Assembly (NCBI GenBank): GCA_039026555.1
Contig: JBCCMB010000077.1
Location: forward strand, 1-12,497
From: JBCCMB01 sp039026555
GTDB lineage: Bacteria; Pseudomonadota; Alphaproteobacteria; Caulobacterales; Hyphomonadaceae
Direction: 5' to 3'
DNA: 12,497 bases
Shown: piece by piece, positions 1-6,833 of the stretch
How the letters are laid out: each line of letters begins with the position of its first letter
Position numbering within the stretch: position 1 is the stretch's first letter
Made by a program: the position numbers and the translations under genes
Notes under the pieces: model-generated
The model's database searches: none
What the model saw: the letters and a program-made list of their open reading frames with translations, nothing else
Told to the model about the DNA's origin: nothing

Positions 1-443
1 TTGACGTTTCGATCCGCCAAGACGGACGAGAAGTCGGAGGACGGGCCGAAAGAGCATTCGCCATTCTCGTCTGTCGGGGACACATGCAGCACGGCGACGT
101 CGCATTTACGGCGTTCAAGCCAACGCCAAGCCTGCGAATAGGTGAGCGGTAAAAACCCAAACCGTCCGTCGCGAAAGGACTTCGTCCAATCCGCTGAGAC
201 GAAATTTGATTGAGCGCTGGCGGTTGGCGACAAGCCCGCCCAGTCTGTTTTGTTTGCGCCAGGAATCCAGACGCCGAAAAACTGCAGTCCGTTCGCAGCG
301 TCCGGGTTACGGCGATACGCCTCTGCCAGCGCCAAAGGCTCGCCGGCGCAGCCTGCAACATAGACCGCGCCATTAATCCCAGTTTGATCCGCGATCCATG
401 TCGCCGCATCATCGGGCGTCGCCAAGTGTTTGGGGTCGCTCAT
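1..443 (-). CDS. Acetyl-CoA hydrolase/transferase-family CoA-transferase, N-terminal part (cut by window edge)
   Basis: An open minus-strand frame of 147 codons starts at ATG 443-441 and leaves the window without a stop. The start is backed by GAGG at 453-450, six bases upstream. The translation carries marks of the acetyl-CoA hydrolase/4-hydroxybutyrate CoA-transferase family: an FGVWIPG stretch near residue 53, GRFGFLPLTYS near residue 95, and DVAVLHVSPTDENGECSFG near residues 113-131, which matches the family's 'DVA-x-x-x-VSPPD-x-x-G-x-x-S-x-G' block. Family members move CoA between acyl groups (or hydrolyse acyl-CoA) through a glutamyl-CoA intermediate; that glutamate lies in the C-terminal half, outside the window. 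The gene is divergent from the MmgE/PrpD operon with 52 bases between them, so it probably belongs to the same catabolic locus. Acyl specificity cannot be read from this fragment. Confidence 0.75.
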   Translation of the reverse strand, partial: MSDPKHLATPDDAATWIADQTGINGAVYVAGCAGEPLALAEAYRRNPDAANGLQFFGVWIPGANKTDWAGLSPTASAQSNFVSADWTKSFRDGRFGFLPLTYSQAWRWLERRKCDVAVLHVSPTDENGECSFGPSSDFSSVLADRNV

Positions 444-507
444 TCATTTCCTCAGATGGGCTTTTGCGACAATATATACATGCTACACAGTGCAAATGTC
501 CGGACAA
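444..507. promoter_or_regulatory. Divergent promoter region between the CoA-transferase and MmgE/PrpD genes
   Basis: This gap is short and A/T-rich in a GC-rich setting (AATATATACA at 471-480), as expected where both flanking genes must be transcribed outward. TATATT (minus, 476-471) and TATACA (plus, 475-480) could serve as -10 elements, but I see no good -35 partner for either. A perfect 10-base palindrome, TGTCCGGACA, lies at 497-506 across the first codons of the rightward gene and could be an operator. Promoter placement is inferred from the layout and composition. Confidence 0.35.
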
Positions 508-1875
508 ATGACAAGTGTTCAATCGACCGTGTCGCGCAGGCTGGCGGAGCTGCTGGCGGCGGATCCCAGCCGCGATGATCGTGCGCGGGCGGCGCATCAT
601 GTCCTAGACTGGACGGGTTGTGCGATTGCGGGCGCCGCGAGCAATGTAGGTCGGTCTTTAGTCGGCGCTTTTCCAAAAACCGAGGGCGATTGCGTACTTG
701 TCTCCGGAGGCGCAAGCGACGTCCGCGCGGCGGCTTTTGAAAACGGCGCGCTCGGCAATGTGTTGGAAATGGACGACGTCGACAAACGCGCCATTTTGCA
801 TCCGGGACCAGTCCTTATCCCGGCGGCCTTCGCGGTGGCGGACCAAGAAGGCGCGTCGGCGGACGCGTTTCTCGACGCGATTGTACGCGGCTATGAAGCG
901 GTTATCCGATTGGGCCGCGCTGTGGGGCCGCAGCATTACGCGTATTGGCACAATACGGGCACATGTGGACCTGTCGGCGCTGCGGCCGCCGCGGGATCTT
1001 TGCTGAACCTCGATCCGAGGCGAATGACGTCCGCCCTTGGCTTGGCGGCGACCGCAGCCGGCGGGCTATGGCGAACGCGTCATGAGCCAAACTCCATGGC
1101 GAAACAGCTGCATACCGCAAAGGCGGCTGAAGCGGGCGTCTCCGCCGCATATCTCGCCGCGGCGGGGATAATCGGGCCTGAGGCGATCTTTGAAGGCGAG
1201 CAGGGGTTTTTCGCTGCGATGTGCGAGGGTGCCGACTCGACGGATATCTTGAAAGACTATGGCGCTGGCTGGCGGATCCATGAGGTGAGCTTCAAACCCT
1301 GGGCGGCGTGTCGTCATGCACATGCGGCGATCGATGCGGCGCTGGAGCTTCGCGATCGGGTGGCACCGCGCGTTTCCGATATCGCCTCCATAGACATCCA
1401 GACCTATCGCGACGCTGTGGTGTTCTGCGATTGTGAGACGCCGCAAACCGTCGGCGACGCGAAATTCTCCTTGCAACACGCAGTGGCCGTTACGCTGTTG
1501 GACGGCGCGCCAAGTTTGGCGTCGTTCGAGCGTGACGCCTATGAGCGAGCCGATATCGCCGCATTGAGAGCACGGTCGCGCGTTGAGGCTGTCTCTCAAT
1601 TCTCTGACGCTTATCCGGCGCGCTATGGCGCGCGGGTTCGCGTCACATTCAAGGATGGAATGGCGGACATTTCTGACGCGCCCGACGCTTGGGGCGATCC
1701 GGAAAACCCGATTGATGAAGCAACGCTAGTCTCGAAAGCGCAGATGCTCGCCATCGAGGCGGGCGGGCTGGCGCCTTCGTCCGCGAACAAGGTGATCGAC
1801 GCAGCGTTGGGGTTGTCGAAGCCGGGCGAAAGCTTCGCCGCCTATCGAGATGCGCTGAAGGACATGCGGTCATGA
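496..1875 (+). CDS. MmgE/PrpD family protein (first of a tandem pair)
   Basis: A 459-residue protein of the MmgE/PrpD family, which includes 2-methylcitrate dehydratase, cis-aconitate decarboxylase and iminodisuccinate epimerase; all are cytosolic enzymes acting on small polycarboxylates. Family signatures are well kept: an EMDD-x-D stretch at residues 91-96 followed by HPGPVLIPAAFA at 102-113; GYEA-x-x-R-x-G at 132-140; WHNTGTCGPVGAAAAAG at 151-167; SMAKQLHTAKAAEAG near 200-214; and the second-domain KPWAACRHAHAAID at 267-280 with its histidines intact. The length fits the family (about 450). The frame is open back to 430, but that would overlap the divergent gene; I favour ATG 496, with ATG 508 as the alternative. 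Neither has a clear Shine-Dalgarno sequence. The stop overlaps the next start as ATGA. The reaction cannot be assigned from sequence alone. Confidence 0.85.
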   Translation: MSGQMTSVQSTVSRRLAELLAADPSRDDRARAAHHVLDWTGCAIAGAASNVGRSLVGAFPKTEGDCVLVSGGASDVRAAAFENGALGNVLEMDDVDKRAILHPGPVLIPAAFAVADQEGASADAFLDAIVRGYEAVIRLGRAVGPQHYAYWHNTGTCGPVGAAAAAGSLLNLDPRRMTSALGLAATAAGGLWRTRHEPNSMAKQLHTAKAAEAGVSAAYLAAAGIIGPEAIFEGEQGFFAAMCEGADSTDILKDYGAGWRIHEVSFKPWAACRHAHAAIDAALELRDRVAPRVSDIASIDIQTYRDAVVFCDCETPQTVGDAKFSLQHAVAVTLLDGAPSLASFERDAYERADIAALRARSRVEAVSQFSDAYPARYGARVRVTFKDGMADISDAPDAWGDPENPIDEATLVSKAQMLAIEAGGLAPSSANKVIDAALGLSKPGESFAAYRDALKDMRS

Positions 1876-3245
1876 CCGCGCCAGAAGCTTTCGTCTCGCA
1901 TGCTCTGACAACGCGATTTGAAGATCTGCCGGATAAAACGGTCGCCGCGGCGAAGACATTCATCGTCGACACTTTCGCGGTCGGGATCGCAGGGAGCGGC
2001 GCGCCGGGCGTTTCAGCCGTTCGAGACGCCGCAAAACGCATGGGCGGGCTGAACGGATCGGCGAAGGTGTGGGGACGAGACACATTCGCGACAACGCCCC
2101 ACGCCGCGGCGTTCGCAAATGGGTTTCAGATCCATTGCCAGGAATATGATTGCGTCCACGAGCCCGCGGTCGTCCATCCCATGGCGACGATCTTCGCCGC
2201 GCTCATGGCGGAAGCGGACGCGAAGAGCGGCGTTTCCGGAAAAGACTTGATCACCGCCGTCGCGGTCGCCGTCGATATCGCGGCGGGCCTAGGGCTGGCG
2301 GCGAAGACGCCCCTGAAATTCTTTCGTCCCGCAACGGCTGGCGTGTTTGGCGCGACCTTGGGCGTGGCGCGTTTGAGAGGATTATCGTCTGAGCAAGCGC
2401 TCGATGCGATGGGGCTCGCGCTTGGCCAATGCAGCGGGACGATGCAAGCCCACCTTGAAGGAACGCCGGCCTTACCCGTGCAAATCGGCAATGCGGCGCG
2501 CGCCGCGCATTTGGCCTGCGATTTGGCGGAGGCGGGACTGAAAGGTCCTCATGACAGTCTTGAAGGTCCGTTCGGCTATCTGACACTCATGGAAGACGCG
2601 TGGGACATGGCGCCCGTCCTGTCGTCGCTGGGAACAGACTGGCGGATTGCCCAAATCAGCCACAAACCCTTCCCAACCGGTCGCGCGGCGCAGGGCGGAA
2701 TTGTCCTAATCAAGCAATTGCTGGAGCGGGGCTTGAACGTGGAGAAGTTAGCATCGCTAGAGCTGACCGCACCGCCACTGATCCACCGATTAGTGGGACG
2801 ACGTCCTAAGCCCCACATGCCGGTCGCCTATGCGCGTTTGTGTTTCGCTTATCTGGGCGCGCGCTGCTTGATGAGCGGCGATGTCGGCCTGGATGATTTT
2901 TCCCAAGACCGATTAGAAGATCCAGCGTCGTCACGTCTCGCCGAGAACATCAATGTGGTCGACAATGGCGATTCAGATCCGGCGGCGTTTACGCCGCAGA
3001 TCGCAAAAGCGACTCTGGTCGACGGTCAAACAATCTCCGTCGAAACACATGCGCTCTATGGATCGCCCGCGGATCCAATGAATGTGGAAGCCCAGCATTT
3101 GAAGATCCGCAAATGCATCGAATTCGGCTTCGGCAGCGCGCGTGAAGATATCGCAGAGGGTTTGATTTCGCGCATTGCGGAGCTTGAGCGCGAAGCCGAT
3201 GTTGCCTCGCTTTCGCAACTCGCGGCGGGATTTAAGGAGGCTTAG
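1872..3245 (+). CDS. MmgE/PrpD family protein (second of a tandem pair)
   Basis: A 457-residue protein in the same family as its upstream neighbour but clearly not a recent copy of it. Its ATG at 1872 overlaps the previous stop (ATGA), so the two are probably translationally coupled. Recognisable parts are the helical first domain with HCQEYDC-x-HEPAVVHPMA at 88-105, a GVFGATLGVARL-x-GL segment at 157-171, the LACDLAEAGLKGP region near 214-226, and the second-domain motif SHKPFPTGRAAQGG at 263-276. In many relatives, including the upstream protein, a histidine sits where this one has Gln274 (KP-x-x-x-GR-x-x-H), so its chemistry may differ. Possible roles are a second step on the same substrate or a partner subunit to the first protein; the sequence does not decide. 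Confidence 0.82.
   Translation: MTAPEAFVSHALTTRFEDLPDKTVAAAKTFIVDTFAVGIAGSGAPGVSAVRDAAKRMGGLNGSAKVWGRDTFATTPHAAAFANGFQIHCQEYDCVHEPAVVHPMATIFAALMAEADAKSGVSGKDLITAVAVAVDIAAGLGLAAKTPLKFFRPATAGVFGATLGVARLRGLSSEQALDAMGLALGQCSGTMQAHLEGTPALPVQIGNAARAAHLACDLAEAGLKGPHDSLEGPFGYLTLMEDAWDMAPVLSSLGTDWRIAQISHKPFPTGRAAQGGIVLIKQLLERGLNVEKLASLELTAPPLIHRLVGRRPKPHMPVAYARLCFAYLGARCLMSGDVGLDDFSQDRLEDPASSRLAENINVVDNGDSDPAAFTPQIAKATLVDGQTISVETHALYGSPADPMNVEAQHLKIRKCIEFGFGSAREDIAEGLISRIAELEREADVASLSQLAAGFKEA
3234..3240 (+). promoter_or_regulatory. Strong ribosome binding site for a TTG start
   Basis: AAGGAGG, a near-perfect Shine-Dalgarno sequence, lies in the last codons of the second MmgE/PrpD gene, seven bases before TTG 3248-3250. 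No in-frame ATG or GTG is equally well placed (the next methionine is residue 28), so it decides the start of the ligase gene. Confidence 0.75.
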
Positions 3246-3247
3246 TC

Positions 3248-4639
3248 TTGGACCATCGCACCTATTTCAATTCGGTCGACTGGGCGGCATTAGAGCGGGA
3301 CCATCCAATCGGCGACGCCTTCACCCAAATGGCGACAACCCTCAGCCGCGACGAACTATTCGCGCGCCAGGATGTGCTGTTCAAGGGTTGCCTAGCGCGC
3401 GCTTGGAAAACGCCTTTCTATCAACGCCTTTGGGGCGCGCAGGGCATTGAACCCGGCGATATTCAAGGTCTTTCGGACATCGCCAAACTGCCGGTTTTCG
3501 ATAAGCAGGACATTATGGCGTCCATCGACGCCAATCCGCCGCTTGGGGATTTCGGCGGATTTGAAAGCTATGACGAAAGTGGCCGGCCGCCGGTTGTTAT
3601 GCACACAACGTCGGGCACTACGGGCAATCCGCAAGTTTTGCTGTTCGGCGCCAAATCGCGTGAGGCGCAAAACCTCTTGCTCGGCCGACTCTATCGCTTC
3701 CAAGGCTTGCGCCCGGACGATGTGATCCATTCGGTCTATGGCCACGGCATGATCAATGGCGGGCATTATGTGCGCGAGGCCGTCATCCACTGGACGAGCG
3801 CGATATTTATGTCGGCCGGCACGGGCGTTGAAACCCGCTCGGCCCGGCAAGTGGAGCTGATCCGCGATTTTGGCGCGACCGTGATTGTCGGGTTCGCCGA
3901 TTATATCAAAAAGCTGGCTGTCGTCGCGGCGGAGCAGGGCATTGACCCCGTCAACGACCTTAAAATCCGGATGGTGTCCGGTCATTTGGGACGCGAGGAC
4001 AAGCAAGCCCTTTCCGAGGCCTGGGGCGGTGTGGAGTGCTATGATTGGTATGGCGTGGGCGACACGGGCGCGATCGCTGGCGAAGGGCCGGACCGCGATG
4101 GTCTCTACGTCATGGAAGACGCGCAATACTTGGAAATTGGCGATATTGAAACCGGCGCGCCCGTGGAGGACGGCGCAGAGGGCGACATGATCTGCACCTG
4201 TCTTTATAAAGACGACATCTATCCCATCATTCGGTTTAACACGCACGACGTCTCACGCGTCCGAACCGACGCGTCTTCCATCGGGGTCAATTTCAAGCGA
4301 ATCGAAGGCTTTTTGGGCCGCTCCGACAACATGGTGAAAATCCGAGGCATTAACATCTTCCCGCAAGCCATGGGGCCGATTTTGGAGGAGGTGGACGCGT
4401 TCGCCGGCGAGTTTATTTGCAAAGCCGCGCGCGACGAGGCGGGTCGCGATAGTTTCACCGTGGTCGCCGAGGTCAAGCAGGGTGGCGGCGCGGTCCACGA
4501 CGCGGTTCGCAACGTCCTTAAACGGCGCTTGGGCATTGAGGTTGATGTCGACCTCGCCAAGCCGGGCGAGCTTGCGTCCTTGACTCAAATAGAGATACGC
4601 CAGAAGCCTATACGATTGATAGATGAGCGGTTTTCATGA
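3248..4639 (+). CDS. PaaK-like AMP-dependent acyl-CoA ligase (phenylacetate-CoA ligase/F390 synthetase type)
   Basis: A 463-residue adenylate-forming enzyme. It should activate a carboxylic acid with ATP to an acyl-AMP and then transfer it to CoA. The N-terminal region (KTPFYQRLWGAQGIEPGDI at 54-72) is typical of PaaK-type ligases. The P-loop is TTSGTTGNP (120-128). The aromatic/acidic motif reads WYGVGDTG (267-274), with Asp272 at the usual Glu position. The ribose-binding region is FNTHD (330-334), where relatives more often have TGD, so His333 is unusual. The hinge is GRSDNMVKIRGINIFP (357-372), and the likely catalytic lysine of the C-terminal domain is Lys453 in RQKPIRLID. It uses a TTG start behind a strong ribosome binding site, two bases after the previous stop, and overlaps the amidase start (ATGA). 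The acid is unknown; phenylacetate itself is not implied. Confidence 0.85.
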   Translation: MDHRTYFNSVDWAALERDHPIGDAFTQMATTLSRDELFARQDVLFKGCLARAWKTPFYQRLWGAQGIEPGDIQGLSDIAKLPVFDKQDIMASIDANPPLGDFGGFESYDESGRPPVVMHTTSGTTGNPQVLLFGAKSREAQNLLLGRLYRFQGLRPDDVIHSVYGHGMINGGHYVREAVIHWTSAIFMSAGTGVETRSARQVELIRDFGATVIVGFADYIKKLAVVAAEQGIDPVNDLKIRMVSGHLGREDKQALSEAWGGVECYDWYGVGDTGAIAGEGPDRDGLYVMEDAQYLEIGDIETGAPVEDGAEGDMICTCLYKDDIYPIIRFNTHDVSRVRTDASSIGVNFKRIEGFLGRSDNMVKIRGINIFPQAMGPILEEVDAFAGEFICKAARDEAGRDSFTVVAEVKQGGGAVHDAVRNVLKRRLGIEVDVDLAKPGELASLTQIEIRQKPIRLIDERFS

Positions 4640-5994
4640 GCGCACGCCTTGTCGAAGCCGGGGTCGCCGGCCTTGCGGACTTCTATGAGGAACAAGACGC
4701 CAGCCCGCTGGACACTTTAGAAATCTATCTGGAACGCATTGAGCGGCTTAATCCACGTCTCAACGCCTACCTTCATGTCAGAACCGATGAGGCGCGCGAA
4801 GAAGCGTTGGCGTCCGCTGAGCGCTGGGCCGCGGGCGATCCGTTGTCGGCGCTTGATGGCGTTCCGATCGCCGTTAAAGCGAATATCGCTGTCGCAGGAT
4901 CGCCATGGCACGCCGGCATCGGCGCTTATCGCGATCGCATCGCGTCTGACGACGCCGCCGTCATTGAAGCGCTGAAAGATGCAGGCGCGATTGTTCTTGG
5001 CGTGCTCAATATGCATGAGGGCGCGCTCGGCGCCACGACGAACAATCCCTGGTTCGGCAAATGCCTCAACCCCTGGGGCGATGACTTGACGCCGGGCGGC
5101 TCGTCGGGCGGGTCAGGCTCCGCCGTTGCGGGAGGCCTCTGCGCAGCCGCGCTGGGAACCGACACGATGGGATCGGTGCGCATCCCGTCGGCCTATTGCG
5201 GGTGTGTCGGGCACAAGCCGACCATGGGGTTTGTGCCTAATGACGGCGTTGAAGATCTCTCTTGGACCTATGACCATGTCGGGCCGCATGCGCGCTTTGT
5301 GTCTGACGCCGCCTTGGTCTTGGATGTTTTATCTGGCGACGACGTCTCCGGCGCGCTGACCTCGCCCAACGATCCTTTAGATGGCGCGGTGATCGGCGTC
5401 CTTGAAATCGATGGTATGGACGGCGTCTCGGCGGACGTCGCCGAAGCGCTTCGAGCGGCGGTCGAATTGTGCGATGTCGCCGGCGCGGAAGTCGCGCCTG
5501 TGAGCTTTAAGGATTATGATTTCGGACAAATGCGCCGCCTGGGGCTTCTCGTCAGCGAAGCTGAAGGGTCCGCGGTTCATGCCGAAGCGCTGGAGACGCA
5601 TCCGGACGGGTTTTCATCCGAATTTCGCGGCTTGCTTGACTGGGGCGCGAACAAGCGCGCCGTTGATTTGGCTGAGGCGTATTACGAGTTGAGAGACGCC
5701 GGAGCGCGGGTTCGCGACACTTTGGCGGATTTTGACGCGGTGTTAATGCCAACGGCGCCGCAAACGGCGTTTTCCTTCTCAACTCAAGTGCCTAGCAATC
5801 AAGCGGACTTCACCGCGATCGCGAATTTCTCCGGCGCGCCGGCGTGCGCTTTGCCTGTGGGGCTGAACGCCGCCGGGCTGCCGCTGTCGGTTCAGTTTCT
5901 CGGAGAAGTCGGCGCCGATGCGCAAGTGCTGGCGCTCGCCGATGCGTTTGAACAAGAGCGCGGTTCTTTCCCATTTCCGCCCAGCGTCGCTTAA
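4636..5994 (+). CDS. Amidase signature (AS) family hydrolase
   Basis: A 452-residue amidase-signature enzyme, expected to hydrolyse a carboxamide to acid and ammonia or amine. The Ser-cisSer-Lys triad is present: Lys81 in PIAVKANI, the cis-serine Ser156 in TPGGSSGGSGSAVAGG, and nucleophile Ser180 in GTDTMGSVRIPS. The spacings (75 and 24 residues) equal those of fatty acid amide hydrolase (142, 217, 241). The block continues as YCGCVGHKPT. The usual GTDTGGS reads GTDTMGS, so Met178 replaces a conserved glycine beside the nucleophile. The C-terminal substrate-shaping part ends with ALPVGLNAAGLPLSVQFLG, common in this family. ATG 4636 overlaps the ligase stop, so the two proteins are made together, suggesting that an amide is cleaved in the same pathway. 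A Glu/Asp-tRNA amidotransferase A subunit is unlikely because no gatB/gatC partner is nearby. Confidence 0.88.
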   Translation: MSARLVEAGVAGLADFYEEQDASPLDTLEIYLERIERLNPRLNAYLHVRTDEAREEALASAERWAAGDPLSALDGVPIAVKANIAVAGSPWHAGIGAYRDRIASDDAAVIEALKDAGAIVLGVLNMHEGALGATTNNPWFGKCLNPWGDDLTPGGSSGGSGSAVAGGLCAAALGTDTMGSVRIPSAYCGCVGHKPTMGFVPNDGVEDLSWTYDHVGPHARFVSDAALVLDVLSGDDVSGALTSPNDPLDGAVIGVLEIDGMDGVSADVAEALRAAVELCDVAGAEVAPVSFKDYDFGQMRRLGLLVSEAEGSAVHAEALETHPDGFSSEFRGLLDWGANKRAVDLAEAYYELRDAGARVRDTLADFDAVLMPTAPQTAFSFSTQVPSNQADFTAIANFSGAPACALPVGLNAAGLPLSVQFLGEVGADAQVLALADAFEQERGSFPFPPSVA

Positions 5995-5997
5995 ACG

Positions 5998-6777
5998 CTA
6001 GGTGAAGGGGAATTTCGGCGTCCGCTTCTCTAAGAAAGCGCGGTAGCCCTCATTGAAGTCGACGCCCTCAAACGCCTCAAGAAACAGCTTTTCAGCGTCA
6101 TCCTCATGTCCGCCGGCGGCGGCTAAACGGATCATGCGCTTGGTTGCGCGTGTCGACCATTGGGAGATGGACGCGATTTGCGACCCATAAGCGCGGGCGT
6201 GTTCCATTAAGTCTTCCTGAGCCGCGATCTGGTCGACCAGCCCTATCGCCTTGGCTTCTTCTACGTCGAATATCCGCCCGGTGAATAAGATGTCCTTGGT
6301 CTTCGAAGGACCGACGGTTTGCAGAAGCCGGCGCGTGTCATCCACCGGGTAAACAAGACCTAGTTTGCCAGGCGTTACGCCGAATTTTGACCGTTCCGAC
6401 GCGATGCGGATGTCGCAAGCGAGGGCCAATGACGTTCCGCCGCCGACGCACGCCCCGTTGATCACGGCGATTGTCGGCTTGGCGCAATGCTCCACGGCGC
6501 GCAAGCCAACGGCGATGCTTCTTGAATAAGCGGCGGAGCTTTCGGGCGTTCCGTAAACCGTTTCGAATTCCGAAATGTCGGCCCCGGCGGCGAAGGCGCC
6601 GGCCTCTCCGCCATGGACAAGGACGATCTTCACATTCGGATCGGCTTCGGCCTCGGCAATCAGGTCCGGAAGCGCAGCCCACATCTCGCTATTGAGCGCG
6701 TTGCGCTTGTCAGGCTGGTTGAGGATGATTTCACCGAACGGCTCGCCCGGCTGAAAATAGATAGCAGCGTGAGTCAT
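5998..6777 (-). CDS. Enoyl-CoA hydratase/isomerase (crotonase) family protein without the hydratase glutamates
   Basis: A 259-residue crotonase-fold protein, normal in length. The oxyanion hole is intact: AFAAGADISEF (61-71, Ala66) and GACVGGGTSLALACDI (108-123, Gly113). The two glutamates that add water in classical enoyl-CoA hydratase are missing. Aligned with rat mitochondrial hydratase, the Glu144 position is Ser116 (GGGTS for GGGCE) and the Glu164 position is Pro136 (FGVTPGKLG for FGQPEILLG). The PGAGG loop is replaced by YPVDD, which offers Asp146 and Asp147 as other acids. The protein is therefore more likely an isomerase, hydrolase, decarboxylase or C-C lyase acting on an acyl-CoA than a plain hydratase. 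It is last in the leftward series, 56 bases after the aldehyde dehydrogenase, and has only a weak ribosome binding site. I do not recognise a specific gene. Confidence 0.85.
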   Translation of the reverse strand: MTHAAIYFQPGEPFGEIILNQPDKRNALNSEMWAALPDLIAEAEADPNVKIVLVHGGEAGAFAAGADISEFETVYGTPESSAAYSRSIAVGLRAVEHCAKPTIAVINGACVGGGTSLALACDIRIASERSKFGVTPGKLGLVYPVDDTRRLLQTVGPSKTKDILFTGRIFDVEEAKAIGLVDQIAAQEDLMEHARAYGSQIASISQWSTRATKRMIRLAAAGGHEDDAEKLFLEAFEGVDFNEGYRAFLEKRTPKFPFT

Positions 6778-6833
6778 GCGCGCAGATTGGCCTTTGTCGC
6801 GCCAATTGTCAGCCGTTTGCGACGTGTCATCAC

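Noticed and set aside
471..481. AATATATACAT as a palindromic GntR operator
   Set aside because: The outer bases repeat in the same direction (TGT...TGT on the minus strand) instead of inverting, so it is not a true palindrome and does not match the other two candidate sites.
430..495. Upstream extension of the first MmgE/PrpD gene to ATG 430
   Set aside because: It would add 22 residues without family similarity, overlap the divergent CoA-transferase start, and leave no room for a promoter.
1066..1599. A 177-codon minus-strand open frame inside the first MmgE/PrpD gene
   Set aside because: It is a shadow frame opposite a well-conserved enzyme and has no recognisable protein features.
3392..4246. 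A 284-codon minus-strand open frame opposite the PaaK-like ligase
   Set aside because: It lies wholly within the ligase, whose motifs are intact on the plus strand, and shows no domain of its own or ribosome binding site.
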